The notes beneath the pieces were generated by a model. That model worked only from the letters and a program-made list of their open reading frames with translations, made no database searches and had not been told where the DNA came from. From Melioribacteraceae bacterium (GTDB lineage Bacteria; Bacteroidota; Ignavibacteria; Ignavibacteriales; Melioribacteraceae), in assembly GCA_015486905.1 (NCBI GenBank), contig WFQV01000215.1:1-18303 (forward strand): DNA of 18,303 nucleotides. The letters run 5' to 3'. Positions 6,707 to 14,192 of this stretch are shown here, piece after piece. A program made the translations under genes and the position numbers. Numbering within the stretch: position 1 is the stretch's first letter; the number at the start of each line of letters is the position of its first letter.

Positions 6707-8161
6707 ATGAAAATTAATGTGCTTATAGTTGAAGATGAAGAATTCGACGTAAGAAGAATTAAAAACACATTACGGCTTTATAATAATATAATTAAGATTT
6801 ATGACATTGTTTCTACGGGGAATGATGCTTTAGATTGTCTAAAAAACTCTAAATCTTTAATTGATGTGGTCGTTTTGGATTATCAAATTTCCGGCGGTTT
6901 ATATGGCAAAGAGCTTATTAAAGAAATTAAGCTAATAGATAGCACAATTCAGGTGATTATCATTACCAAAATGACAATTAATCAGACCGACCCGGAATTT
7001 GCAAGCCAACTTATTAAAAATGGTGCTTACTGGTTTGGCACAAAAAACCCGACCGATATTGAAGATTATATTTATCAACCTACCGATTTTATACTTGCAA
7101 TATTGAATGCTTACGAAAAAAGAAATCTTCAGTTAGAAAAACAAAAACTTCAATTTGAACATAAAAAATCACAAGAGATATTGGAAAATAATAATCTCGA
7201 AAATCTTATTAAATGGAAAATTATTGGTAATTCAAACGCTGTTGAAAATGTAAAAGTTTTGGTAGAGAAATATGCCCCGGTTAACGCTAGTGTTCTAATC
7301 ACCGGTGAATCGGGTACGGGGAAGGAACTGGTTGCAAGAAACATTCATTTTAAAAGTCCTAGAAAATTTGAGAAATTCGTTGTAATTAATTGTTCGGCTA
7401 TTCCTTTTAATCTGTTTGAAAGTGAATTATTCGGATATGAAAAAGGAGCATTTACAGACGCCAAAAGTGGAAAAATAGGATTGTTTGAAAAAGCAAATCA
7501 CGGCACCCTTTTTTTAGATGAAGTGAGTGAATTGCCATTAAAGGAACAATCGAAATTGTTGAGAGTCCTTGAAACCGGGGAGATTGAAAAAATTGGCAGG
7601 AAACACGAGATTATTGTTGATGTGCGTGTTATAGCAGCTACTAACAAGGACTTGAATAAGGAAATAAGCAAAAACAAATTCAGAGAAGATTTATATTACA
7701 GATTAAATATCCTGAACATTTCCATACCGCCGTTGCGAGAAAGAAGAAGTGATATAGAAGTATTATCAGATTATTTTCTTAAAAAATATATCAATAAGTT
7801 TCAATTGGGCGATATTTCAATTACTCCCGAAGCACAAAAATTATTAGTAAATTATGACTGGCCTGGTAATGTTAGGCAGCTTAAAAATGTTTTACAACGC
7901 TCTGTTTTGCTGGCGGATAAATCCATAGATACCGAGACTATTAATATAGGGCTAAGAGGAAATCCCGGAGATAATGATTTTAGGTTAAAATTTATTAATC
8001 CTAATAAAATGCTTACGTTAAAGGAAGCGGAATTCAACTTTAGAAAAGAATATACTAAATTTATTCGCAGCAAAACCAAAACCGATGCCGAAGCCTCCAA
8101 ATTATTGGGAATAGCACCTTCTAATTTTCATAGATTATGTAAAGAGCTCGGATTAAAATGA
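6707..8161 (+). CDS. NtrC-family sigma-54-dependent response regulator
   Basis: A 484-residue protein with the classic three-part layout. The receiver domain (1 to about 130) has the acidic pair E9/D10, phosphorylatable D58 in VVVLDYQISGG, T87 and K113. The AAA+ domain (about 172-400) has Walker A GESGTGKE (200-207), Walker B GTLFLDE (266-272), and the sigma-54-contact loop GAFTDA (247-252), where the common form is GAFTGA. It also has LYYRLNILNISIPPLRER and sensor II GNVRQLKN. The C-terminal Fis-type helix-turn-helix (about 445-484) contains DAEASKLLGIAPSNFHRLCKELGL. It lies five bases after the kinase gene, with GAGG inside the kinase's last codons as SD. Its likely target is the enhancer-like repeat and -24/-12-like element immediately downstream, ahead of the TonB receptor. 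The regulator class is very sure; the target is inferred. Confidence 0.95.
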   Translation: MKINVLIVEDEEFDVRRIKNTLRLYNNIIKIYDIVSTGNDALDCLKNSKSLIDVVVLDYQISGGLYGKELIKEIKLIDSTIQVIIITKMTINQTDPEFASQLIKNGAYWFGTKNPTDIEDYIYQPTDFILAILNAYEKRNLQLEKQKLQFEHKKSQEILENNNLENLIKWKIIGNSNAVENVKVLVEKYAPVNASVLITGESGTGKELVARNIHFKSPRKFEKFVVINCSAIPFNLFESELFGYEKGAFTDAKSGKIGLFEKANHGTLFLDEVSELPLKEQSKLLRVLETGEIEKIGRKHEIIVDVRVIAATNKDLNKEISKNKFREDLYYRLNILNISIPPLRERRSDIEVLSDYFLKKYINKFQLGDISITPEAQKLLVNYDWPGNVRQLKNVLQRSVLLADKSIDTETINIGLRGNPGDNDFRLKFINPNKMLTLKEAEFNFRKEYTKFIRSKTKTDAEASKLLGIAPSNFHRLCKELGLK

Positions 8162-8166
8162 AATTC

Positions 8167-8202
8167 TTATCAAAATTGATAAGTCAATTACAAAATTGAT
8201 AA
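8167..8202. promoter_or_regulatory. Candidate enhancer (UAS) for the sigma-54 activator: 12-bp repeat with 20-bp period
   Basis: CAAAATTGATAA occurs at 8171-8182 and again at 8191-8202, exactly 20 bp apart, about two helical turns. The first copy extends into an inverted repeat, TTATCAA-AA-TTGATAA (8167-8182), suited to a dimeric Fis-type HTH. The pair lies roughly 130-165 bp upstream of the start point predicted from the -24/-12-like element, the usual distance for NtrC-type enhancers, and begins six bases after the regulator gene's stop. The repeats are seen directly; binding is inference. Confidence 0.6.
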
Positions 8203-8225
8203 TTTTTTGGAAAAACATTTTATTT

Positions 8226-8238
8226 AATCAATTGTTAG
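8226..8238 (+). promoter_or_regulatory. Possible IHF-like site or third half-site
   Basis: AATCAATTGTTAG matches the IHF consensus WATCAANNNNTTR at all but one position, and lies between the enhancer-like repeats and the -24/-12-like element, where a DNA bend is often used. It also resembles an imperfect regulator site (TCAATTG). In AT-rich DNA such a match can arise by chance. Confidence 0.25.
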
Positions 8239-8304
8239 CCTCTCCTTTTTTCGATAAATCGCAGTTTTTGGAAGAATATTTAGCCGTATAAACCATCTAT
8301 ATCC

Positions 8305-8320
8305 TGGTATAATTCTTGTA
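8305..8320 (+). promoter_or_regulatory. Candidate sigma-54 (-24/-12) promoter
   Basis: TGGTATAATTCTTGTA aligns with the sigma-54 consensus TGGCACGNNNNTTGCW with correct spacing. The invariant GG of the -24 element is present. The -12 element reads TTGTA instead of TTGCA. The predicted start is near 8331, giving a leader of about 35 bases to the ATG at 8366. A sigma-54 activator gene ends just upstream. The sequence TATAAT inside it could instead be a sigma-70 -10 box, but no good -35 precedes it. Confidence 0.55.
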
Positions 8321-8365
8321 TTAATAATTTATATTTATCTTTTCAAAAAACCATTAGGAGGTAAT

Positions 8366-10903
8366 ATGTTTTTAAAAAAAGTCAGACTTTCTTTATTCCT
8401 TATCATGTCTCTATTCATTTTATCAGCCCAGATGCTCTATGCTCAAGGCACAGTTAAAGGTAAAGTTGTTGATAAAAAGGGGGAGGCATTAATTGGGGTT
8501 AATGTTATGTTAATGGGGACATCTCGGGGTGCTGCTACTGATTTGCATGGTAACTATGTAATCAGTAATGTCCCCGAAGGCGATTATATTATTACTGCTT
8601 CTTCGTTAGGTTACCATAAAGCTAAGGTAAAGATAAAGGTCTTTTCGGGCAAAACCACAATTCAAAACTTTATCCTAAAAGAAGATATTTTGCAAATGGA
8701 GGGAGTTGTAGTTACCGGTACTGCCGGCGGTTCCGGTATAAAGAAAAAAGATGCCAGTTTTGCAATTACCACTATTTCGGCTGCAGGACTCGAACAATTA
8801 TCGCCACCAAGTACGGCGGCTGCATTAGATTTGGTCCCAGGCGTTTGGTCGGAAAGTTCCGGTGGAGTAGCAGGCGCAAACATTTTTGTAAGAGGTCTGC
8901 CTTCTTCAGGTGACGCCCCGTTTGTAACTATGTCTATTAACGGAGCTCCGATTTACGGCACCGAAACTCTTTCATTTTTTGAACAAAGCAGTATTTTCCG
9001 TATCGACGAGACAATATCATCAACGGAAGCATTACGCGGCGGTCCTAGCTCGGTATTTTCCAACGGTGAAGCAGGTTTAACTACCAACTTTAACCTGAAA
9101 AAGGGAACGGATCAGACGATGGGTAAAGTTAAATTGTCTTATACGGATTACAGTGGAAAAAGATTAGACGCTGTTATGAGTGGTCCTATTTCGGAAAAAT
9201 TTTATTATATGATAGGTGGTTATACAAGGACATCTCCGGGTATCCGAAATACTGAATTTAATTCGGAAAAGGGAGGACAATTTACAATACAGTTAACTAA
9301 AGTTTTTGATAAAGGTATTGTAAACGGATTTGCCAGACTTACCGATGATCACGGTCAATGGATCTTACCAATGGCTTTAGGCACAGGCAATAATCAGGGA
9401 ACTTTTTCACCGCTTGGAAATGCTACCCGCTTTAGAACTCTGAGAATAGATGCTCAAGGTGATAGTGCACATTTTGATTTTTCTAACGGTCGCGGATGGA
9501 AAGGTATTGTAAGTGGATTGAATTTTGATTATAAATTAAGCAATGGCTGGACAGTTCGCGATAATCTATCTTACACTACTGGTGATGCTAACACGTTTGG
9601 ATTTGTACCTAACGGTAGCCCGATGAAGATTTCGGATTTATTGGCAAAACTTGGAAAAACTTCTATTCAAACAGTAGGCGGTAAAACTCTTACTTCGGGT
9701 TATGTCCAATGTTATGGACATTGGGTTGTGTTAAAGCGGATTGCTTCTATTACTAATGATATAAGCTTAACAAAGAATGTTGGGAATCATAAAATTACTA
9801 TCGGTGCATTTCAATCGTCATGGTCATCAAAAGATTTCTGGACGCTTGGCAACCATATTCTTGTTCACAATGTTGCAAACGGTGATATCATTAAGGGAGT
9901 TCCTGCTGATAATGTTGCCGGAACGTGGCAATATGGACTTAATGAAGCAGGTGATTCAAGAATGAATGCTGCTTATGCCGGTGATTCATGGCAGTTAACA
10001 AAAAAACTAAGATTGGATCTCGGCGCTCGGTATGATTTCTTCAATCTTAATTTTACATTAGACCATGGTGCATATCCCGACGGGAAAATAGACAAGACAG
10101 CTGATCTCGATGGAAATGATTGGGCCGGAACAGGCGCTATTAACTATGAATTTAACAATAATCTCGGTATCTTCGTTCGTGGTTCAAAAGGTTCTTTATT
10201 CCCGAACTTTGATCAGGTTAGAGATGGTGATATGTATAATTTAATAAGTGGCGAACAAATTAGAGATGCTAGTGGTAATGTATTAAGTGTAAAGGGGACA
10301 GTAAAACCCAATTTATTTAATCAATATGAAATGGGAGTTAAAATCGATAAGGGTCTGTATAGTTTATTTGTTACAGGTTTCTTAAATGCAGTTGAAATTT
10401 ATGATGGAGATGTAGGAGCTAAAAGAGTTGCCGCACTTTTGAAAACACAAACTTTAGGTGCTGAAATAGATGCAGGGTTGAACATGAATGCATTTAAGGT
10501 TAATCTAATTGGGACTTTTCAAAATGGTAAAATAACTGAATCTGCTAAAGCTCCGGAAACAGTAGGAAACAAAATCTGGCGTCAGCCAAGCCTGCAGTTT
10601 CGTCTTGCACCAAGTTATTATTTCGGATTAACTAAAAATGTTAGTGCCTTATTTTATGGAGCAATAAGATATGTCGGTCCGCGCTGGAACGATAGGGATA
10701 ATTCCTATCAGTTGAAATCCTTCTCTACTTTAGACCTTGGTCTTAATGTATTAACATCAAGCGGCCTGATATTTAATGTTCTGGGGAATAACTTAACTGA
10801 TTCGCATGGATTAACAGAAGGTGATCCTCGTGATCCAACTACCCAAAACGGGCGGCCCATATTAGGTCGTTCTTTTAAATTCTCTATTGGGGTGAAATTT
10901 TAA
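8366..10903 (+). CDS. TonB-dependent outer-membrane receptor, probable disaccharide uptake
   Basis: An 845-residue protein starting at ATG with SD AGGAGG (8356-8361). It has a signal peptide at 1-26 (cleavage near LYA-QG), then a carboxypeptidase-regulatory-like beta domain (about 28-110, VKGKVVDKKGEALIGVNVML ... GNYVISNVPEGDY). The plug begins near MEGVVVTGTAG and includes ALDLVPGV and NIFVRGLPSSG. A long beta barrel ends FKFSIGVKF with the terminal aromatic residue typical of outer-membrane proteins. No SusD-like lipoprotein gene is adjacent, so this is a stand-alone receptor rather than a SusCD pair. Near the end, NLTDSHGLTEGDPRD resembles a motif I recall from sugar-linked TonB receptors of proteobacteria. 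Position between the sensor operon and the MFS-trehalase pair suggests it brings trehalose or a related sugar into the periplasm. The receptor call is very sure, the substrate inferred. Confidence 0.93.
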   Translation: MFLKKVRLSLFLIMSLFILSAQMLYAQGTVKGKVVDKKGEALIGVNVMLMGTSRGAATDLHGNYVISNVPEGDYIITASSLGYHKAKVKIKVFSGKTTIQNFILKEDILQMEGVVVTGTAGGSGIKKKDASFAITTISAAGLEQLSPPSTAAALDLVPGVWSESSGGVAGANIFVRGLPSSGDAPFVTMSINGAPIYGTETLSFFEQSSIFRIDETISSTEALRGGPSSVFSNGEAGLTTNFNLKKGTDQTMGKVKLSYTDYSGKRLDAVMSGPISEKFYYMIGGYTRTSPGIRNTEFNSEKGGQFTIQLTKVFDKGIVNGFARLTDDHGQWILPMALGTGNNQGTFSPLGNATRFRTLRIDAQGDSAHFDFSNGRGWKGIVSGLNFDYKLSNGWTVRDNLSYTTGDANTFGFVPNGSPMKISDLLAKLGKTSIQTVGGKTLTSGYVQCYGHWVVLKRIASITNDISLTKNVGNHKITIGAFQSSWSSKDFWTLGNHILVHNVANGDIIKGVPADNVAGTWQYGLNEAGDSRMNAAYAGDSWQLTKKLRLDLGARYDFFNLNFTLDHGAYPDGKIDKTADLDGNDWAGTGAINYEFNNNLGIFVRGSKGSLFPNFDQVRDGDMYNLISGEQIRDASGNVLSVKGTVKPNLFNQYEMGVKIDKGLYSLFVTGFLNAVEIYDGDVGAKRVAALLKTQTLGAEIDAGLNMNAFKVNLIGTFQNGKITESAKAPETVGNKIWRQPSLQFRLAPSYYFGLTKNVSALFYGAIRYVGPRWNDRDNSYQLKSFSTLDLGLNVLTSSGLIFNVLGNNLTDSHGLTEGDPRDPTTQNGRPILGRSFKFSIGVKF

Positions 10904-10910
10904 TACATGC

Positions 10911-10947
10911 AAAGCCCGGTAGTTAATTATTATTGCCGGGCTTTTTT
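10911..10947 (+). terminator. Rho-independent terminator after the TonB receptor gene
   Basis: AAAGCCCGG (10911-10919) pairs perfectly with CCGGGCTTT (10936-10944), leaving a 16-base loop, and the run of T continues to 10947. It lies eight bases after the receptor stop. Because the permease and trehalase genes follow in the same direction, it could act as a partial terminator that lowers their expression relative to the receptor, or separate them into their own unit. Confidence 0.85.
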
Positions 10948-11036
10948 CTTAAAATTTTGCTTGGATTAAGTCCATTAAAAAATGTTATGAATGCCAAAAA
11001 TAAAATTACATTACTCAATGAATAAGGAAATTCTTT

Positions 11037-12260
11037 ATGTCGAACTGGAAAATCCGTTTCTCTCTCTACCTTAATTACTTTATCTTTGCTATTTTATTAA
11101 ACACTGTAGGTATTGTAATTGCTCAAGTAATTGAGGATTACAATGTGAGCAGAATGACGGCGGGCAGCTTGGAGGCATTTAAAGATTTATCTATTATGAT
11201 TTCCTCTTTCCTAATCGCTTCTTATGTCCCTAAGTTCGGCTATAAGAAATCTATGATGCTCGGGCTTATGCTTGTCCTTTCAGTATCAATTTTAATTGCC
11301 GCAGTAACTCAGTATTGGGTAACTCCAATATTATATATGGTAACAGGTGCCAGTTTTGCAATTATGAAAATTTCCGTTTATTCGACTGTGGGATTAATTA
11401 CAAAGAATCAAAAAGATCACACGGGATTGATGAATATACTTGAGGGAACCTTCATGGTAGGCTCTTTAACCGGCCCGCTCTTCTTTTCGGTGATGATTGA
11501 CATTAGCCATTGGAATCAGACTTATTGGATTATTGCAATTTTAACTTTACTTGCTTTGGCCCTTTTGTTTATTACGGATTTGGATGAAAGCAGCGTACAT
11601 GAAAAAGCGGAAAAATCTAATTTTGCCGAGATGTTTCGGCTGATGAAATATTCATTTGTTTGGGTATTTATTATTTGTGCTTTTTTATATGTGATGATCG
11701 AGCAAAGCATTGGTACCTGGCTGCCAACTTTTGATAGAGAAATATTTAATCTTTCAAAAGCGCAGTCGGCTTCATTTTTAAGTATATATGCAGGCTCAAT
11801 TGCACTTAGCCGATTTCTAGCCGGTTATCTGTCAAAAAAATTCTCGTGGCTTTCAATTCAAACAACCTTCTTGATTAGTGCGTTTCTTTTAATTTTATTT
11901 GTTTTGATTGCTTCCGACGGAAATGCAAAAGTAACATTTGATTATTGGTATCAAGCACCGTATTTAGCTTTCATATTACCTCTGGTAGGATTTTTTCTGG
12001 GCCCTGTTTATCCTACGATATGTTCAATAGTATTGAGCAAACTCGATAAAGTTGACCATAGCTCAATGACAGGATTAATAATTATTTTTTCCGCTCTCGG
12101 CGGTACTTCGGGTTCATTAATAATTGGAATGATTTCACAAAATTTTAATGTTCATACGGCATTCTTCTATCCACTATTACCTATTTCGCTTTTACTGCTT
12201 ATTCTAAGACCATATAAAATATTAACCGATAAACATATTCTGCCCGAACAGGCAAATTGA
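11037..12260 (+). CDS. MFS sugar permease (inner membrane)
   Basis: A 407-residue, highly hydrophobic protein with about twelve membrane helices in two halves separated by a charged cytoplasmic loop near 180-200 (DLDESSVHEKAEKSN). The first half has the helix 2-3 turn VPKFGYKKSMM, a divergent form of the MFS A motif; the second half has the matching AGYLSKKFSW. Its overall look is that of the FucP/TsgA-type branch of MFS sugar transporters. A modest SD (AAGGA) precedes the ATG. The stop overlaps the longest possible frame of the trehalase gene, so the two are co-transcribed and probably translationally linked. The expected role is to carry the intact disaccharide from periplasm to cytoplasm for the trehalase. 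Substrate is inferred from the neighbour. An intrinsic terminator lies between this gene and the receptor gene. Confidence 0.85.
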   Translation: MSNWKIRFSLYLNYFIFAILLNTVGIVIAQVIEDYNVSRMTAGSLEAFKDLSIMISSFLIASYVPKFGYKKSMMLGLMLVLSVSILIAAVTQYWVTPILYMVTGASFAIMKISVYSTVGLITKNQKDHTGLMNILEGTFMVGSLTGPLFFSVMIDISHWNQTYWIIAILTLLALALLFITDLDESSVHEKAEKSNFAEMFRLMKYSFVWVFIICAFLYVMIEQSIGTWLPTFDREIFNLSKAQSASFLSIYAGSIALSRFLAGYLSKKFSWLSIQTTFLISAFLLILFVLIASDGNAKVTFDYWYQAPYLAFILPLVGFFLGPVYPTICSIVLSKLDKVDHSSMTGLIIIFSALGGTSGSLIIGMISQNFNVHTAFFYPLLPISLLLLILRPYKILTDKHILPEQAN

Positions 12261-12276
12261 TATCTACTAAACTTTT

Positions 12277-12280
12277 AGGA
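12277..12280 (+). promoter_or_regulatory. Shine-Dalgarno AGGA deciding the trehalase start
   Basis: AGGA lies six bases before ATG at 12287. It favours that ATG over the upstream in-frame TTG at 12257, which overlaps the stop codon of the permease gene. Confidence 0.55.
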
Positions 12281-12286
12281 TCATTA

Positions 12287-14167
12287 ATGCTTATTAAATG
12301 CAGCGTCGAGGATAATTTAAAATTACTGCTTTCGCAAGAAGATACCGATAAGGACTTTAAAATTACAATTGAAGATAAAGGACCTAAAAAATTTTTCCTC
12401 CGTTCCTTGGACGGAAAAAGATATGAAGTTGCCGGAACATATTATTTGTCAAATTTACTGCAAGAACTTGTTTTGGCTAAAGATCAAAATAAAAAGAACG
12501 TTGAACTTGACACAAATAAGATATTCGAGCTTCCGGTAGAAAGAATATCAAGAATGATTAAAAATTATTATTGGAACGGTCTTACTCGTTCGATTGATAC
12601 CGAGGGTTTGCAAAAAATAATGTCGGATTCAAAAGCCGAGACCGATTTCTCCATTATTTATGTTCCGCACTCGGACAGTGAAGCATATCAATACTTTAAG
12701 AGAATTTCAAAAACAAAAAGTTTTAAAGATTTGAAAGTCTTTAAACTTCCTGCTAAAATAACTCCGGAATTCGTGTTGAACATCACTAATCAGCCCGGGG
12801 TTTTAAGTCTTGCCCTTAAAAAAAACAGGCGGGGAAAAATCGAAGGTGTTCCCTTTGTTGTCCCAGGCGGGCGTTTTAATGAAATGTACGGATGGGATAG
12901 CTATTTTATATCCTTAGGATTATTAAATGATGGGAAAATCAATCTTTCGAAATGTATGACGGATAATTTTATTTACGAAATTAAACACTACGGTAAAATT
13001 TTAAATGCGAATAGAAGTTATTATTTAACTCGTTCTCAACCTCCGTTTTTAACTTCAATGATACTAGAAGTTTACAAAAGATTACCCCGTAACAAAACTA
13101 ATAAGAGATGGTTAAAACAAGCAGTTCAAACGGCAATTAAAGAATACAAAACAATATGGATGAATTATCCTCATTTGACATTTACGGGATTAAGCAGGTA
13201 TTTCGGAGACGGCATTGGGATGCCCCCCGAAACCGAGCCTACGCATTTCGACTCTATTTTAAAACCTTTTGCCGATAAAGCAAATATGTCTCTTCATATT
13301 TATCGCCAAAAGTATTTGAATAGGGAAATTGTCAACAAGAAATTAGACGATTATTTTATTCATGACAGAAGTATGAGAGAATCCGGACACGATACAAGTT
13401 ATAGACTTGAAGGACGAAGTGCTAACCTCGTTACGGTAGATCTTAATTCGCTTTTGTTTAAATATGAAGTTGATATTGCAAGAATATTATTGGAGGAATT
13501 TGAAGGTTCTCTTTTGTATAGAAACGGAGCGGTTGAAAAAAGCGAAGATTGGTTAAAACTAGCAAAGAAAAGGAAATTATTAATCAACAAATATTTATGG
13601 AACGATAGAAGAGGGATGTTCTTTGATTATGATTTTGTTAAAAAGCGTCAAACTAATTTTGTTAGCGCTACTTTGTTTTATCCTCTTTGGGCCGGGCTTG
13701 CTTCTAAAAAACAAGCTGCTAAATTAATAAAGATTGCATTGCCTTTGCTGGAAGAAAGCGGTGGGATTGTTGCCTCCACAAAAGATTCACGGGGAAGAAT
13801 AAGCAAAAATCGACCCCAACGCCAATGGGACTATCCATTCGGTTGGGCCCCTCACCAAATGATTGTTTGGCAAGGTTTGAAAAATTATGGCTATAATAAA
13901 ATTTCGGAACGATTAGCTTATAGATGGTTGTTTACCATCATTCGGAATGCAGTTGATTATAACGGTACAATTCCCGAAAAATACGATGTCGTCTCTCGAA
14001 GCCATAAAGTCTTTGCAGAATATGGAAATGTTGGCACCGAGTTCCGCTATATTACAAAAGAGGGGTTCGGCTGGATGAACGCTTCTTTTCAGATTGGCAA
14101 AACTTATCTTTCCGATGAACATTTAGAAGCTTTAAATCGCCTTGTTCCACCCGAGTGGTTATTTTAA
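12287..14167 (+). CDS. Cytoplasmic GH37 trehalase
   Basis: A 626-residue enzyme from ATG 12287; an alternative TTG at 12257 would add ten residues. It hydrolyses alpha,alpha-trehalose to two glucose molecules with inversion. Both family signatures are present: PGGRFNEMYGWDSY (193-206) and QWDYPFGWAP (513-522). The catalytic acid should be D369 in RESGHDTSYR, and the base E564 in IPEKYDVVS, by analogy with E. coli Tre37A. The N-terminal 100 or so residues precede the catalytic (alpha/alpha)6 barrel. There is no signal peptide, so it acts in the cytoplasm, in contrast to periplasmic TreA and like TreF or fungal neutral trehalases. It is co-transcribed with the MFS permease, forming an import-then-cleave pair, and gives the best clue to the substrate of the whole sensor-receptor locus. 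Very sure. Confidence 0.96.
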   Translation: MLIKCSVEDNLKLLLSQEDTDKDFKITIEDKGPKKFFLRSLDGKRYEVAGTYYLSNLLQELVLAKDQNKKNVELDTNKIFELPVERISRMIKNYYWNGLTRSIDTEGLQKIMSDSKAETDFSIIYVPHSDSEAYQYFKRISKTKSFKDLKVFKLPAKITPEFVLNITNQPGVLSLALKKNRRGKIEGVPFVVPGGRFNEMYGWDSYFISLGLLNDGKINLSKCMTDNFIYEIKHYGKILNANRSYYLTRSQPPFLTSMILEVYKRLPRNKTNKRWLKQAVQTAIKEYKTIWMNYPHLTFTGLSRYFGDGIGMPPETEPTHFDSILKPFADKANMSLHIYRQKYLNREIVNKKLDDYFIHDRSMRESGHDTSYRLEGRSANLVTVDLNSLLFKYEVDIARILLEEFEGSLLYRNGAVEKSEDWLKLAKKRKLLINKYLWNDRRGMFFDYDFVKKRQTNFVSATLFYPLWAGLASKKQAAKLIKIALPLLEESGGIVASTKDSRGRISKNRPQRQWDYPFGWAPHQMIVWQGLKNYGYNKISERLAYRWLFTIIRNAVDYNGTIPEKYDVVSRSHKVFAEYGNVGTEFRYITKEGFGWMNASFQIGKTYLSDEHLEALNRLVPPEWLF

Positions 14168-14192
14168 ACCACCTTAAAACGTAGTTTGAACA

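Noticed and set aside
10961..10984. Possible sigma-70 promoter (TTGGAT, then TTATGA) before the MFS gene
   Set aside because: Both boxes are poor matches, and in AT-rich DNA such pairs are frequent. No independent support.
12257..12289. TTG start for trehalase overlapping the permease stop
   Set aside because: An ATG at 12287 with a well-placed AGGA is the better start. The TTG remains possible as a translationally coupled start.
14168..14192. Bidirectional terminator between trehalase and the serine hydrolase gene
   Set aside because: Only a weak 4-base stem (GTAG...CTAC) without a T tract can be drawn.
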